A stretch of DNA of 12,954 nucleotides from Acidobacteriaceae bacterium (GTDB taxonomy: Bacteria > Acidobacteriota > Terriglobia > Terriglobales > Acidobacteriaceae), in the NCBI GenBank assembly GCA_030040395.1, contig JASHTU010000477.1:1-12954 (forward strand), given 5' to 3'. Shown in pieces: positions 4,339 through 11,851 of the stretch. The translations under genes were made by a program, and so were the position numbers. Positions within the stretch are counted from its first letter, which is position 1. Every line of letters starts with the position of its first letter. The notes beneath the pieces are model-generated. The model was given only the letters and a program-made list of their open reading frames with translations. It had not been told where the DNA came from and did no database searches.

Positions 4339-7152
4339 CTAGAAGTGCAAGGTGAGCTTGGCGGTAAGGGCGCGCGGAGTTACGTAGTGCGTGCCGCTGA
4401 AGGTGGAGAGGAAGTTATACAGCGCGTCCTTGTTGGCGACGTTGATGGCGGTGAGGTCGAGGTCGAGCTTGTAGTGATCGGCGTTGAAGATGTTGTTCTT
4501 GCCGAGCGTGACATCGAAGAGGTTGCGCGGCGCGATGCGCGGCGGGTTGCGGTCGTTATTGCCGGTGTTGGGAGCGGGGATGCTGATGAGGCTCGAGGTG
4601 AGCTCGTTGGCCGGGCAAATCGCGGGCAAGGCGGCGGTGGGGGTGGCCTTGACTCCGTTGCAAGCAAGGCCGGCTTGGAATTCCTCGTCGGCGGTGAAGG
4701 GAAGGGCGACCGGCGCTCCGGTGACGGGGTTGGTGGTGGCGGGAATGTTGTTGTCGACCATGGCGATTCCAGGCTGACCGTTGGGGAGGGTCACGGAGCT
4801 GTTGATGCAGGGAGTATTGGGATCGGTGACGCCGTAACAGGGCGTGGAGCCGGCCACCAAGCCGCTATCGAAGCGCCAGTTCACTCCGCCCCAGATGCCG
4901 CCCAGGATTTTGCCGCCGGTCAAGGTGTCAGGCAGGGTGTATTGAACATGGGTGTTTTCATTGAATTTTTCGTCGTGGTCGATGCGGAAGGGAAGGCCTG
5001 CTTGTCCCACGGTCGCGCCGGCTCCGGCCACTTGCGGGGGGAAGAAGCGTGCGGCCACCGAGGAGGCGTCGAAGTAGGCGCTGAAGTTGTGGGTGGCGGG
5101 CACATCGAGGTGAAGGGCATAACCGGGGATCTTCGAATTATGCCAGTCGATGGGGAAGGTGATTGGTGTGTTGCCCAGCACGCTGAAGTCGAAGGCGTTG
5201 TGGGTGTACTTCCAGATGTACTCGCCGCTGGCGACGAGGTGCTTGCCGAAGCCCTGCTGAATGCTGGCGTGGAACTCATTGCGGAAGCCGGGCTGGAGAA
5301 TTCCGCTGACGCCCGAGGTGCAGGAAAGAAGCGGCGAAAGCACGGGATCGGAGCAGCCTTCGCTGGAGAGCACCAGGTTTTCGTTGAAGGGGGTTTCGAG
5401 GGTGCGCGCGTAGGAGATGCTTAAGACGGTGTTGGTTGGCTTGACGTTATAGGCCGCGCCAAGGCGCGGTTCGGCCTGGCCCATTCTGGCCAGCCCGTTG
5501 TACTTGTCGCCGCGAATGCCGAGGTTCAGGTTCCATTGGCCTACCTTGACTTTGTCTTCAAGGTAGAAGGCCAGCTCCTTCACGTCGGTGTGGCCGAGGA
5601 AGTGATAATTCCCGCCGCCGCGGGTTAGGTCGTAGGGCGCGAGGACGGGGAGATATTTGGGGTTGGCGAAGGATGTGACGCCGTCGCACTCGGAGGGGCT
5701 AGCGTAGCCGGGCAAGGGATTGCCGCCCGCATCCATGCAGGGCGAGTTATAGGTGTTCTCGACGATGCCCAGGCCATCTTGCTCGCGCAGGAAGGTCTGC
5801 TCGTATTGCGCGCCGGCGAGGAGATTTTGGCGGCCGTGGACGTAGGTGAGGTCCACGTGGCTTCCGGCGTCGGTGAGGGTGCGGAGCTGGGAAATCGAAG
5901 CGGTTTGCAGGTTGCTGGGGCCGAGGTCATCGAAAGGATTGGGGCTGGGATAGTAGTTGTACGCGTCTCTGCGCGTCCAGACGGTCCAGTTGAGGACGGC
6001 ATTGTTGCTGATGACGCGGGTATAGGTGGGCGCGATGTCGAAAGTCCCGATTTTGGAGCGCTGGTCGGTGTTGCCGACGACGCCGAACGTCGGGCTGAGG
6101 CCGTCTCCGCTGCCAGCGAGCACGTTTTGCACGTTCAGATTCTGAAAGGCGTTGGGGGTCTGGAACCAGGAGCGGCTGTAGTTGAAATCGAGGTGAATGG
6201 AATTGGCCGGGGTGAAGGCGTAGTCCACGCGATCGAAGACGTTCTCTTCATTTCCCTTGTCGTGGAAGACGGTAAACTCGGGCGGATCGAGAAAGCGCCC
6301 AGTGTTGAGGCCGTCCATTTCGATGAAATTTCCCCATTTCTGGCCGCCATAGGAGAGATCGAAGCCGGCGGTGGCCGACCCAAAGGCGCCGTAGGAGCTG
6401 TAGACGTCGCCGGTGGGTTTGGTGACTCCCTGGCCAGAGCGGGTGGTGACTACGATGACGAGGCTGGTTTTGTCGCCATATTCCGCGGGAGGCGCGCCCT
6501 CAATGACCTCCATGGATTGAACGGCGTTCTCAGGAAGCTGGTTGGAGAAGACCTTGCTCTGCTGATCGGTGATGGGCTCGCCATCGATGGAAAAGGAATT
6601 GGAGGCGTGGTCGCCGAGACCGTGGAAGAGACCGTTGGAGTCGGCCGAAACGCCGGGGGTGGTTTCGGTAACAAGCGAGCTGAGGGTGGACGACTGGCTT
6701 TCGAGCGGCACGGTGGTGAACAGGTCGCGGTCGATGTCGGTGTGGTACGTGGAAGTGTCTTCAACCAGCGGGCCTTGGGACTCCACGGTGACGGTCTGGC
6801 TGGCGGCGGCTAGGTCCAGGTGCAATTGGAGCTGGGTTCCCAGCACCGAATCGATGGAGACGCTCTGGGTGGATGGCGCGAAACCTTTGGCGGTGACCTG
6901 GATCTGGTAGGGGTTGAAAGGGACGTTGGCAAAGGCGAAGCCGCCGGTGGCGTCGGTGGTGGTGGTGCGATTCAGTCCGCTGACCGCGTTGGACAAATGA
7001 ACGGTGGCCCCGGCAACCACGGCTCCGGTGGGATCGGTGACCGTGCCGTGGATGCTTCCTGCGTTGGCGGCCTGCGCATGAAGATGGAGCGATGCGAGGG
7101 CCAGGAAAAGAAGGGGAAGAAGGCGCGCAATCGAGCCACGTTGAATCGTCAT
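4339..7152 (-). CDS. TonB-dependent receptor with N-terminal CarboxypepD-regulatory-like domain
   Basis: A complete 937-aa outer-membrane receptor. It has a signal peptide (residues 1 to about 28, ending LHAQA), a CarboxypepD-regulatory-like beta-sandwich (about 33-113: GSIHGTVTDPTGAVVAGATV through VPFNPYQIQVTAKGF), a plug domain (about 118-240) with NSFSIDGEPITD and EVIEGAPPAEYGDKTSLVIVV, and a barrel from about 245 ending LTAKLTLHF with the expected terminal phenylalanine. All eight cysteines fall in four local pairs (472/489, 600/611, 772/782, 831/846) within low-complexity, loop-like segments, suggesting disulfide-braced extracellular loops. The start is supported by GAGGAG (7161-7166) eight bases upstream. 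It lies 195 bp downstream of a small Cys/His membrane protein on the same strand and may share a transcript with it. Such receptors import siderophores, cobalamin, metals or glycans; the ligand here is not evident. Confidence 0.93.
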   Translation of the reverse strand: MTIQRGSIARLLPLLFLALASLHLHAQAANAGSIHGTVTDPTGAVVAGATVHLSNAVSGLNRTTTTDATGGFAFANVPFNPYQIQVTAKGFAPSTQSVSIDSVLGTQLQLHLDLAAASQTVTVESQGPLVEDTSTYHTDIDRDLFTTVPLESQSSTLSSLVTETTPGVSADSNGLFHGLGDHASNSFSIDGEPITDQQSKVFSNQLPENAVQSMEVIEGAPPAEYGDKTSLVIVVTTRSGQGVTKPTGDVYSSYGAFGSATAGFDLSYGGQKWGNFIEMDGLNTGRFLDPPEFTVFHDKGNEENVFDRVDYAFTPANSIHLDFNYSRSWFQTPNAFQNLNVQNVLAGSGDGLSPTFGVVGNTDQRSKIGTFDIAPTYTRVISNNAVLNWTVWTRRDAYNYYPSPNPFDDLGPSNLQTASISQLRTLTDAGSHVDLTYVHGRQNLLAGAQYEQTFLREQDGLGIVENTYNSPCMDAGGNPLPGYASPSECDGVTSFANPKYLPVLAPYDLTRGGGNYHFLGHTDVKELAFYLEDKVKVGQWNLNLGIRGDKYNGLARMGQAEPRLGAAYNVKPTNTVLSISYARTLETPFNENLVLSSEGCSDPVLSPLLSCTSGVSGILQPGFRNEFHASIQQGFGKHLVASGEYIWKYTHNAFDFSVLGNTPITFPIDWHNSKIPGYALHLDVPATHNFSAYFDASSVAARFFPPQVAGAGATVGQAGLPFRIDHDEKFNENTHVQYTLPDTLTGGKILGGIWGGVNWRFDSGLVAGSTPCYGVTDPNTPCINSSVTLPNGQPGIAMVDNNIPATTNPVTGAPVALPFTADEEFQAGLACNGVKATPTAALPAICPANELTSSLISIPAPNTGNNDRNPPRIAPRNLFDVTLGKNNIFNADHYKLDLDLTAINVANKDALYNFLSTFSGTHYVTPRALTAKLTLHF

Positions 7153-7347
7153 GGCGGATTCTCCTCAGAAAACGGCGGATAAATGCGGAAAATATACGCC
7201 GCCGGCTCCATTTCCGGGGCATCATTCTACTTCTGCATTGGGAGGAACTTTCGCCGATCTGTCAGCCTAGGAGGAGGCGCCTTGCCCTGGGAACAAATGG
7301 AAGAGGGCGGCGACGCCGGGCGGAACGGGAACGATCGGGGAAAATGC

Positions 7348-7662
7348 CTAAAGATCCGTGGGAGGAGGGCGTGTAAAAAGCTTGGGATGCCAGTAACGGA
7401 CAAGGGCGCGCGCCTGATAGACAGGCGCAGGGACGCCGACCTGAACCAGAACGATGATGACGGCCGCGACGCCCACCGGGGCAGCCGAGTGCATGGCGAT
7501 GCAAAGGGCGCAATGGTCGGCGTCGTTGGCGTTGGAGTGGAAATGCGCGACCTGGACCACCGCCAGCAGGGCCATGAGGACGAGGCACACGACCATCACG
7601 GTCGTGGAATTGATCGGCCTGAGGCGGAAGCGACGGCGATAGCTTGAACGGAAACCTGCCAC
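7348..7662 (-). CDS. Small two-helix membrane protein with HxH...HCxxCxxxH motif (DUF2946-like)
   Basis: A 104-aa protein starting at GTG (7662); a stop at 7699-7701 and the lack of other start codons make this the longest form. A basic N-terminus (residues 1-18) is followed by a hydrophobic helix (about 22-38), a short polar segment with H40, H42, H50, C51, C54 and H58 (HFH...ADHCALCIAMHSAAP), a second hydrophobic helix (about 62-77), and a basic tail RYWHPKLFTRPPPTDL. The arrangement recalls DUF2946-type proteins, often found near metal-related genes; I recognise the style rather than an exact match. The Cys/His cluster just outside the first helix could bind a transition metal such as copper, which is inference. 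It is upstream of and co-oriented with the 937-aa receptor, suggesting a shared uptake role. The ribosome site is weak (AAGAGA about 9 bases upstream). Confidence 0.7.
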   Translation of the reverse strand: MAGFRSSYRRRFRLRPINSTTVMVVCLVLMALLAVVQVAHFHSNANDADHCALCIAMHSAAPVGVAAVIIVLVQVGVPAPVYQARALVRYWHPKLFTRPPPTDL

Positions 7663-7843
7663 TTTAAAGTCTCTTATACCAGGAAATACACACCCCTCCT
7701 AGGGACAGACGTCTATACCATGGGGAAAGTTGCTTGCCGGGGCCGCATTTGGCGCGACTGAGCGGCGGGGTCAGTGTTTGTGCGGGAATTCCGGGTTTGG
7801 GCAGGCGTACTACCGGGATTAGGCTTAATTAAAGTGGGTTGCC
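7663..7843. promoter_or_regulatory. Divergent intergenic region with direct and inverted repeats
   Basis: These 181 bp separate the minus-strand small protein from the plus-strand 365-aa gene and must carry both promoters. Direct repeats TATACCAGG (7675-7683) and TATACCATGG (7714-7723) lie 39 bp apart; read on the minus strand the second gives TGGTATAGAC, a plausible -10 region. A perfect palindrome ACTTTAAAGT (7661-7670) overlaps the GTG start of the small protein. TTAATTAA at about 7826-7833 lies just before the plus-strand gene. No boxes can be fixed with certainty. Confidence 0.3.
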
Positions 7844-8941
7844 ATGGTCCATCTTTTCCATTGGCGGCGATTTGAGGGGCTTCTGGGGGCAGTGCTGCTG
7901 GCGGCCACAGCGGCTGCGATGGCGCAGACGAGCCAAAATGCCCCGGTGGCGCCGGGAGGGACGGCTGCGACGCAAAGCGATAAGCCGACTCCCCTGAAGC
8001 CGGACGCGACGGGTCTGAATCAGAACCATCGCCTGATTCTTAAAGATGGCAGCTACCAGATTGTCCGTGAGTACCAGGTTCTAGGAGAACGGGTGCGCTA
8101 TTACTCACAGGAGCGAGGCGACTGGGAGGAGTTGCCGGTAAGCCTGGTGGACTGGGAGGCGACGCATAAATGGGAAGCGGAACACGCTGTGCCGGGTGCG
8201 GATGACGCGTCGCCGGGGATGAAGGAAGCCTCGGAAGTGGACCAGGAAGAGTTGGCGGCGCGCAACGAACAGAAGGCGCTGATGCCGGAAGTGGCCACGG
8301 GACTGGAGCTGCCGAACCAAGACGGCGTTTTTGTGCTGGATACCTACCAGGGCACACCGGAGCTGGTGGAGTTAACGCCCAAGGATTTGAACCTGAATGC
8401 GCGCACGCGGCACGGGATTGAGGTGCTGAATCCGCTGGCCGGGCGGACGGCGGGATTGGAGATCGATGGTGCGCACGCGAAGGTGGATTTGCATGTAAAC
8501 GACCCGGCGATTTATCTCTCGCTGGAGAACCCGGACGACCACGTGACGCCGATTTCGGGGGTCATCACGGTGAACACCGGTAACGCCCGCCCGGCCGACA
8601 ACACGAACCAGGGCGCGCATTCGGCGCAGTCGAACTTCGCCATTGTGAAGCTGGACGAGCGCAACGCGGTGCGGCTGGTGGGGGAGATCCACATGAGCCC
8701 GAGCGGCAAGGTGACGCAGAGCGAGAACGTGATTCCCACCAAGGCGGAGGTGCTGCCGGGCAAGCACTGGCTGCGCATCCAGCCGGAGGAAAAACTGCTG
8801 ATGGGGGGCGAATATGCGCTGGTGGAGATTCTGTCGGCGACCGACATCAGCCCTTCGGTGTGGGATTTTAGGGTGGATCCGACCAAGGGGGACAATCCGG
8901 GGTCGATCACGCCGATTTTGGAGCCGGTGGATGAGCGGTAG
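7844..8941 (+). CDS. Secreted protein of unknown function, 365 aa
   Basis: The protein has a signal peptide (residues 1-27, ending AAAMA before Q28), then a Pro/Thr/Ala-rich linker to about residue 55. A compact segment LILKDGSYQIVREYQVLGER followed by VRYYSQERGDWEELP spans about 64-98; its pattern of short beta strands, with the theme 'keyword, strand, what the value is stored as', recurs in acidobacterial secreted proteins, but I cannot name a domain. An acidic, probably helical region follows (about 100-145), then a C-terminal beta-rich half (about 150-360) ending with ALVEILSATDISPSVWDFRVD. No catalytic motif, lipobox or cysteine is seen. The ATG at 7844 lacks a good ribosome site; the choice rests on the signal peptide. 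It is transcribed away from the Cys/His protein and converges on the broken receptor 116 bp downstream. Probably periplasmic or extracellular; function unknown. Confidence 0.72.
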   Translation: MVHLFHWRRFEGLLGAVLLAATAAAMAQTSQNAPVAPGGTAATQSDKPTPLKPDATGLNQNHRLILKDGSYQIVREYQVLGERVRYYSQERGDWEELPVSLVDWEATHKWEAEHAVPGADDASPGMKEASEVDQEELAARNEQKALMPEVATGLELPNQDGVFVLDTYQGTPELVELTPKDLNLNARTRHGIEVLNPLAGRTAGLEIDGAHAKVDLHVNDPAIYLSLENPDDHVTPISGVITVNTGNARPADNTNQGAHSAQSNFAIVKLDERNAVRLVGEIHMSPSGKVTQSENVIPTKAEVLPGKHWLRIQPEEKLLMGGEYALVEILSATDISPSVWDFRVDPTKGDNPGSITPILEPVDER

Positions 8942-9057
8942 GGCGGCCGGCGGTTGGATTCTTGGGATTCAATGCGAGAACGGCGCAGGACGAGTTGGAT
9001 CTAGTCGATCTCAATGCGCGCTGTGCGACTGCTTCAACTCGAGCAGGCAGCAAGACT

Positions 9058-10205
9058 TCAGTAAATCACCTTCAAACCAAACTGGATGATGCGCGGCTCG
9101 AACGTGTAACTAATAGTGCCACCGCTGCCGCCGGAGGCGGAGCCGCCGTCTGTGCCGGTGACCGTACCGCCGCCAGTGCCACCGGGCAGATACGAGTTGG
9201 TGTGGTTGAAGAGATTGTAGAACTCGAAGCGGAACTCGATTTTGGCCCGATCCACCGGGGTGTTGAAGGTCTTGTTGAAGGCCAGATCGGTTTCGTAGAA
9301 CGCCGGCGTGCGGCCGTAGTTCTTGGGCAGGTTGCCGAAGGGGCTGGAGAGGCCGTCGGCCGCGGTGTTGTTGATGTACGTGGAAGGCAGCGTAAGCAAA
9401 GATAGGTTGACGTATTGGATGTAGCCGCTGGAGTTTTTCACCTTGCCCTGGATGTATTGGGCGCCGGGCGTGAGGTTGGGTCGATAGAGATTCTCACCGC
9501 GCCAGTTCTGGCTCAGCGTCGGCGACACCTGGTTGGTGGAGGCCGGCGTATACGTCAGGTTGAAGGGCGTGCCGGCCTGCATGGTATTGACGACGCTGAT
9601 TTGCCATCCCCCCAGTACTGCGTTCTCCAAAGGATCGGCGCCGCTCAAAAAAGTGCGCCCTTGCCCGAAGGGCAAGTCGTAGACCAGCGTGGTTACGTTG
9701 GAGATGGGCAAATTGTAGTCCGATTGTCCGTAATCAGCTTCGAGATCGTAGGCGTTCTGCGGGGACGGCGTGTTGGCGTCGAGGGTTGATGAGGCATTGT
9801 CTAACGCGTGCTGCCAACTGAAGGAATTGAGAAGCGTCAATCCGACTACATAGCGCTGCTTGTAGCGTGCTCGGAGCGCGTTGTAGCTGGAGTGAAACTC
9901 GTTCAGGGCATCGGTGATGTCGCCGTTGTTGAAGGTCGGATACAGGGCAGGATTGTTAAGCAGGTAGCCGCCCCAAGCCGGGTAGGGCCGCTGAAAGCCA
10001 TTGGCCGGGTTTTTGGGGTTGGCGTTGATCAAGCCCTGCAGATGCACGCCATGATTGCCCACATAGGCGATGTCGAGGAGGATGTTCTTGGCCAGCGATT
10101 TCTGCACGCTAAAGAAATAGCTTATGGCGGCGCGGTCTGGCCCGAGACGAGCAGCAGTATGCCCTCCCAAAGACAAAGGACGATGGAGGAGGTAAATTTA
10201 CGCAT
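9058..10205 (-). pseudogene. Internally deleted TonB-dependent receptor (Oar-like)
   Basis: Residues from 10125 down to 9058 encode about 355 aa of the C-terminal barrel of an Oar-like receptor: SYFFSVQKSLAKN, ILLDIAYVGNHGVHL, NSFSWQHALDNA, YDLPFGQGRTF, VLGGWQISVVNTMQAGTPF, EFRFEFYNLFNHTN and the end PRIIQFGLKVIY. Family members are usually around 1000-1200 aa, so the regulatory domain, plug and most of the barrel are missing. Just upstream, in another frame, an ATG at 10203-10205 opens a 27-codon segment MRKFTSSIVLCLWEGILLL ending VSGQTAPP and a stop at 10122, which reads as a receptor signal peptide. The simplest reading is loss of about 2 kb between signal peptide and barrel with a frame change at about 10122-10130. 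The only start in the barrel frame is a TTG at 10176 without signal peptide, so a working receptor is unlikely. A Gly/Ser/Thr-rich insert is coded at about 9108-9184. Confidence 0.72.
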
Positions 10206-10382
10206 ACGAGAGCGTAGGAAACTCAGTTTAAAAGCGGGTAATTGCGGCATCAATGGGAGATGAATTGGGGAAGGCTGATGAAGGGTGAATTGGAAAATCG
10301 CAAGCTCGGCCCCGGAGCGATATTGCGTACACTGGAGCCGGTGGGGGTTTTGACCGCTACGAGATTCAAGCAACGAGGCTGC

Positions 10383-10979
10383 GTGGAATTGGGAATAAGG
10401 AGATGCCTGGCGGGGAGGTGGCTGGCTGCGGCAATGCTCGCTTGTGGGCTGGTGCAGAGCGGGGCGCAGAGCACGGGCATCGATGCGGCGCTGATGGCCA
10501 AGGCCAACGAGGGCGACGCGGCGGCCGAAGTGAAGGTGGGCGAAAGTTACGCCGAGGGCAAGGGCGTGGCGCCGGATGCGAAGCAGGCCGCGGCATGGTA
10601 CCAGAAGGCGGCGGACCAGGGAAATGTGAGCGGAGAGATGCACCTGGCGGACCTCTTTCGCGATGGAGCGGGGAAGGCGTTTCCGCGGGACATGACGCAG
10701 GCAGCGGGGTGGTATCGCAAGGCCGCGGACCAGGGCGATGCGAGCGCACAGGGCACGCTGGGCATGTTGTACACGCTGGGCCAGGGCGTGCCGCAGAGCG
10801 ACGTGGAAGCGTACTTCTGGCTGGAGCTGGCCGCCGCCGTGAAGGGACCAAACCAGGCGCAATACGACGCCAACCGGCGGAATGTGGGCACGCGGATTAC
10901 GGCCGACGAACTGGCCGACATTGAAGATCGTGTGGCGAAGTGGAAGGCGGCGCATCCGCGGCCGGAAAGCTCCAAATAA
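10383..10979 (+). CDS. Sel1-repeat (TPR-like) secreted protein
   Basis: About 198 aa from the proposed GTG start. A signal sequence (RRCLAGRWLAAAMLACGLVQSGAQ) precedes three Sel1-type helical repeats at about 44-79, 80-117 and 118-153; each begins G[DN] and shows the family pattern (VGESYAEGKGVAPDAKQAAAWYQKAADQ; LADLFRDGAGKAFPRDMTQAAGWYRKAADQ; LGMLYTLGQGVPQSDVEAYFWLELAAA, the last being the typical capping YFWLELA form). A charged helix follows and ends WKAAHPRPESSK. Sel1 proteins act as protein-binding scaffolds, often in the periplasm. The frame stays open upstream to 10242 (TTG), with ATGs at 10260 and 10278, but only a start near 10383 or TTG 10389 puts the hydrophobic segment at the N-terminus; CGAGG at about 10374-10378 supports this weakly. 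MLAC could be a poor lipobox. The gene is divergent from the broken receptor. Confidence 0.82.
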   Translation: MELGIRRCLAGRWLAAAMLACGLVQSGAQSTGIDAALMAKANEGDAAAEVKVGESYAEGKGVAPDAKQAAAWYQKAADQGNVSGEMHLADLFRDGAGKAFPRDMTQAAGWYRKAADQGDASAQGTLGMLYTLGQGVPQSDVEAYFWLELAAAVKGPNQAQYDANRRNVGTRITADELADIEDRVAKWKAAHPRPESSK

Positions 10980-11176
10980 GCGATCTGCCATTCAACACCA
11001 TGAGTGTATGAAAGGTTGCGCACGCGTTGTGAATTAGCGCGGAATCGTGTTGCGCGGCGTGTAATAGGACACTTTGGTTTTGAAAAGAATGGGATGCCCG
11101 CAACTACTTTTTGCGGTACGGGTCAGGTGGTGACATGGGCCGGTAGTTACAAATCATTGGCCCGTGGAGGAACCAC
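10980..11176. other. Intergenic region upstream of the repeat protein
   Basis: These 197 bp hold no gene I can support. The right end has GGGCC (11139-11143) and GGCCC (about 11159-11163) as a short inverted repeat around an A/T-rich stretch, followed by the GGAGG ribosome site (11166-11170). The promoter of the downstream gene should be here, but I cannot assign boxes. Confidence 0.3.
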
Positions 11177-11791
11177 ATGCAGCGCATACTGTTTCTGCTT
11201 GCCGTGGCCGCCCTGTTTGCCTCGGGTCCGGCCTTTGCTCAACAGACCCAACCTATGCAACCGGCTTCGCCGCACCCGAACAGCGTGAATAACCGCCGGG
11301 AAAATCAGCAGGACCGCATCGCCAACGGGGTGCAGTCGGGACAACTCACCGCCGGCGAGACCAAGAACCTGGAATCGCGCGAAGCCAACTTGAACCGCGA
11401 GGTTCGTGACGACCGCTCCGCCGACAACGGCAAGCTGACGGCGCAGGAGCGGAGGCAGGTCAACCGGCAGCAGAACCGCATGAGCCGTTCGATTTACCAA
11501 GACAAGCACAACGCGGCGCAGGCGCATTATGGCAATAACGAGGTGGGGCAGCGGCGGGAGAACCAGCAGGATCGCATTGCCAACGGTATCCGCAGCGGCT
11601 CGATGACCGCCGGCGAAGCGGCCCGCACGGAGAATCGCGAGCAAGGCATCAATGAGCAGGTGCGCGCCGACCGCGCCGCGAATGGCGGAAGGCTGACGGG
11701 ACAGGAGCGCCAGCAGATCAACCACGAGCAGAATGGCGCGAGCCAGCAGATTCATCGCCAGAAGCACAACGGCGCCACAGCGCCGAAATAG
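11177..11791 (+). CDS. Secreted protein with a duplicated 73-residue unit and four EF-hand-like loops
   Basis: A 204-aa protein with a textbook signal peptide (MQRILFLLAVAALFASGPAFA, cleavage before Q22) and a strong ribosome site (GGAGG at 11166-11170, 6 bases before ATG). Residues 40-112 and 126-198 are near copies in exact register (offset 86): both start RRENQQDRIANG and end KHN. Each copy holds two shorter helix-loop-helix sub-repeats, so the pattern G-x-[LM]-T-x-x-E occurs four times (G at 55, 85, 141 and 171). The loops resemble EF-hand spacing, but positions 1 and 3 are not acidic, so calcium binding is doubtful. The mature protein is very hydrophilic, rich in Arg, Gln, Asn and Glu, with no cysteine. 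Similar secreted repeat proteins of unknown role occur in soil bacteria. The peptidase gene starts 60 bp downstream and may be co-transcribed. Confidence 0.8.
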   Translation: MQRILFLLAVAALFASGPAFAQQTQPMQPASPHPNSVNNRRENQQDRIANGVQSGQLTAGETKNLESREANLNREVRDDRSADNGKLTAQERRQVNRQQNRMSRSIYQDKHNAAQAHYGNNEVGQRRENQQDRIANGIRSGSMTAGEAARTENREQGINEQVRADRAANGGRLTGQERQQINHEQNGASQQIHRQKHNGATAPK

Positions 11792-11851
11792 GCAGCGCGG
11801 CTTCGATCCCCCGAGCTGCTCGCGCCTGGCGCCGGCCGGTATGCTGAGTGC

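Noticed and set aside
4345..5424. 359-codon open frame on the plus strand inside the receptor gene
   Set aside because: Antisense to the well-supported 937-aa receptor; Val/Gly/Glu-rich composition typical of shadow frames and no family resemblance.
5779..6813. 344-codon open frame on the plus strand inside the receptor gene
   Set aside because: Same reason: a shadow of the receptor, with GC-driven lack of stops.
7183..7647. 154-codon plus-strand frame across the Cys/His protein
   Set aside because: Asp/Gly/Arg/His-rich shadow; the minus-strand frame has membrane helices and a recognisable motif.
7664..7700. Tiny GTG frame (9 codons) after AGGAGG on the minus strand, ending next to the GTG of the Cys/His protein
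   Set aside because: The ribosome site is only 1-3 bases from the possible GTG starts, too close to be used; kept only as a curiosity.
8991..9041. CGAGTTG/CAACTCG inverted repeat between convergent genes
   Set aside because: Seven base pairs across a 37-nt loop is weak and may be chance.
10122..10991. 289-codon minus-strand frame opposite the Sel1 gene
   Set aside because: Only its last 27 codons (signal peptide of the broken receptor) look real; the rest is Arg/His/Leu/Pro-rich antisense of the Sel1 protein.
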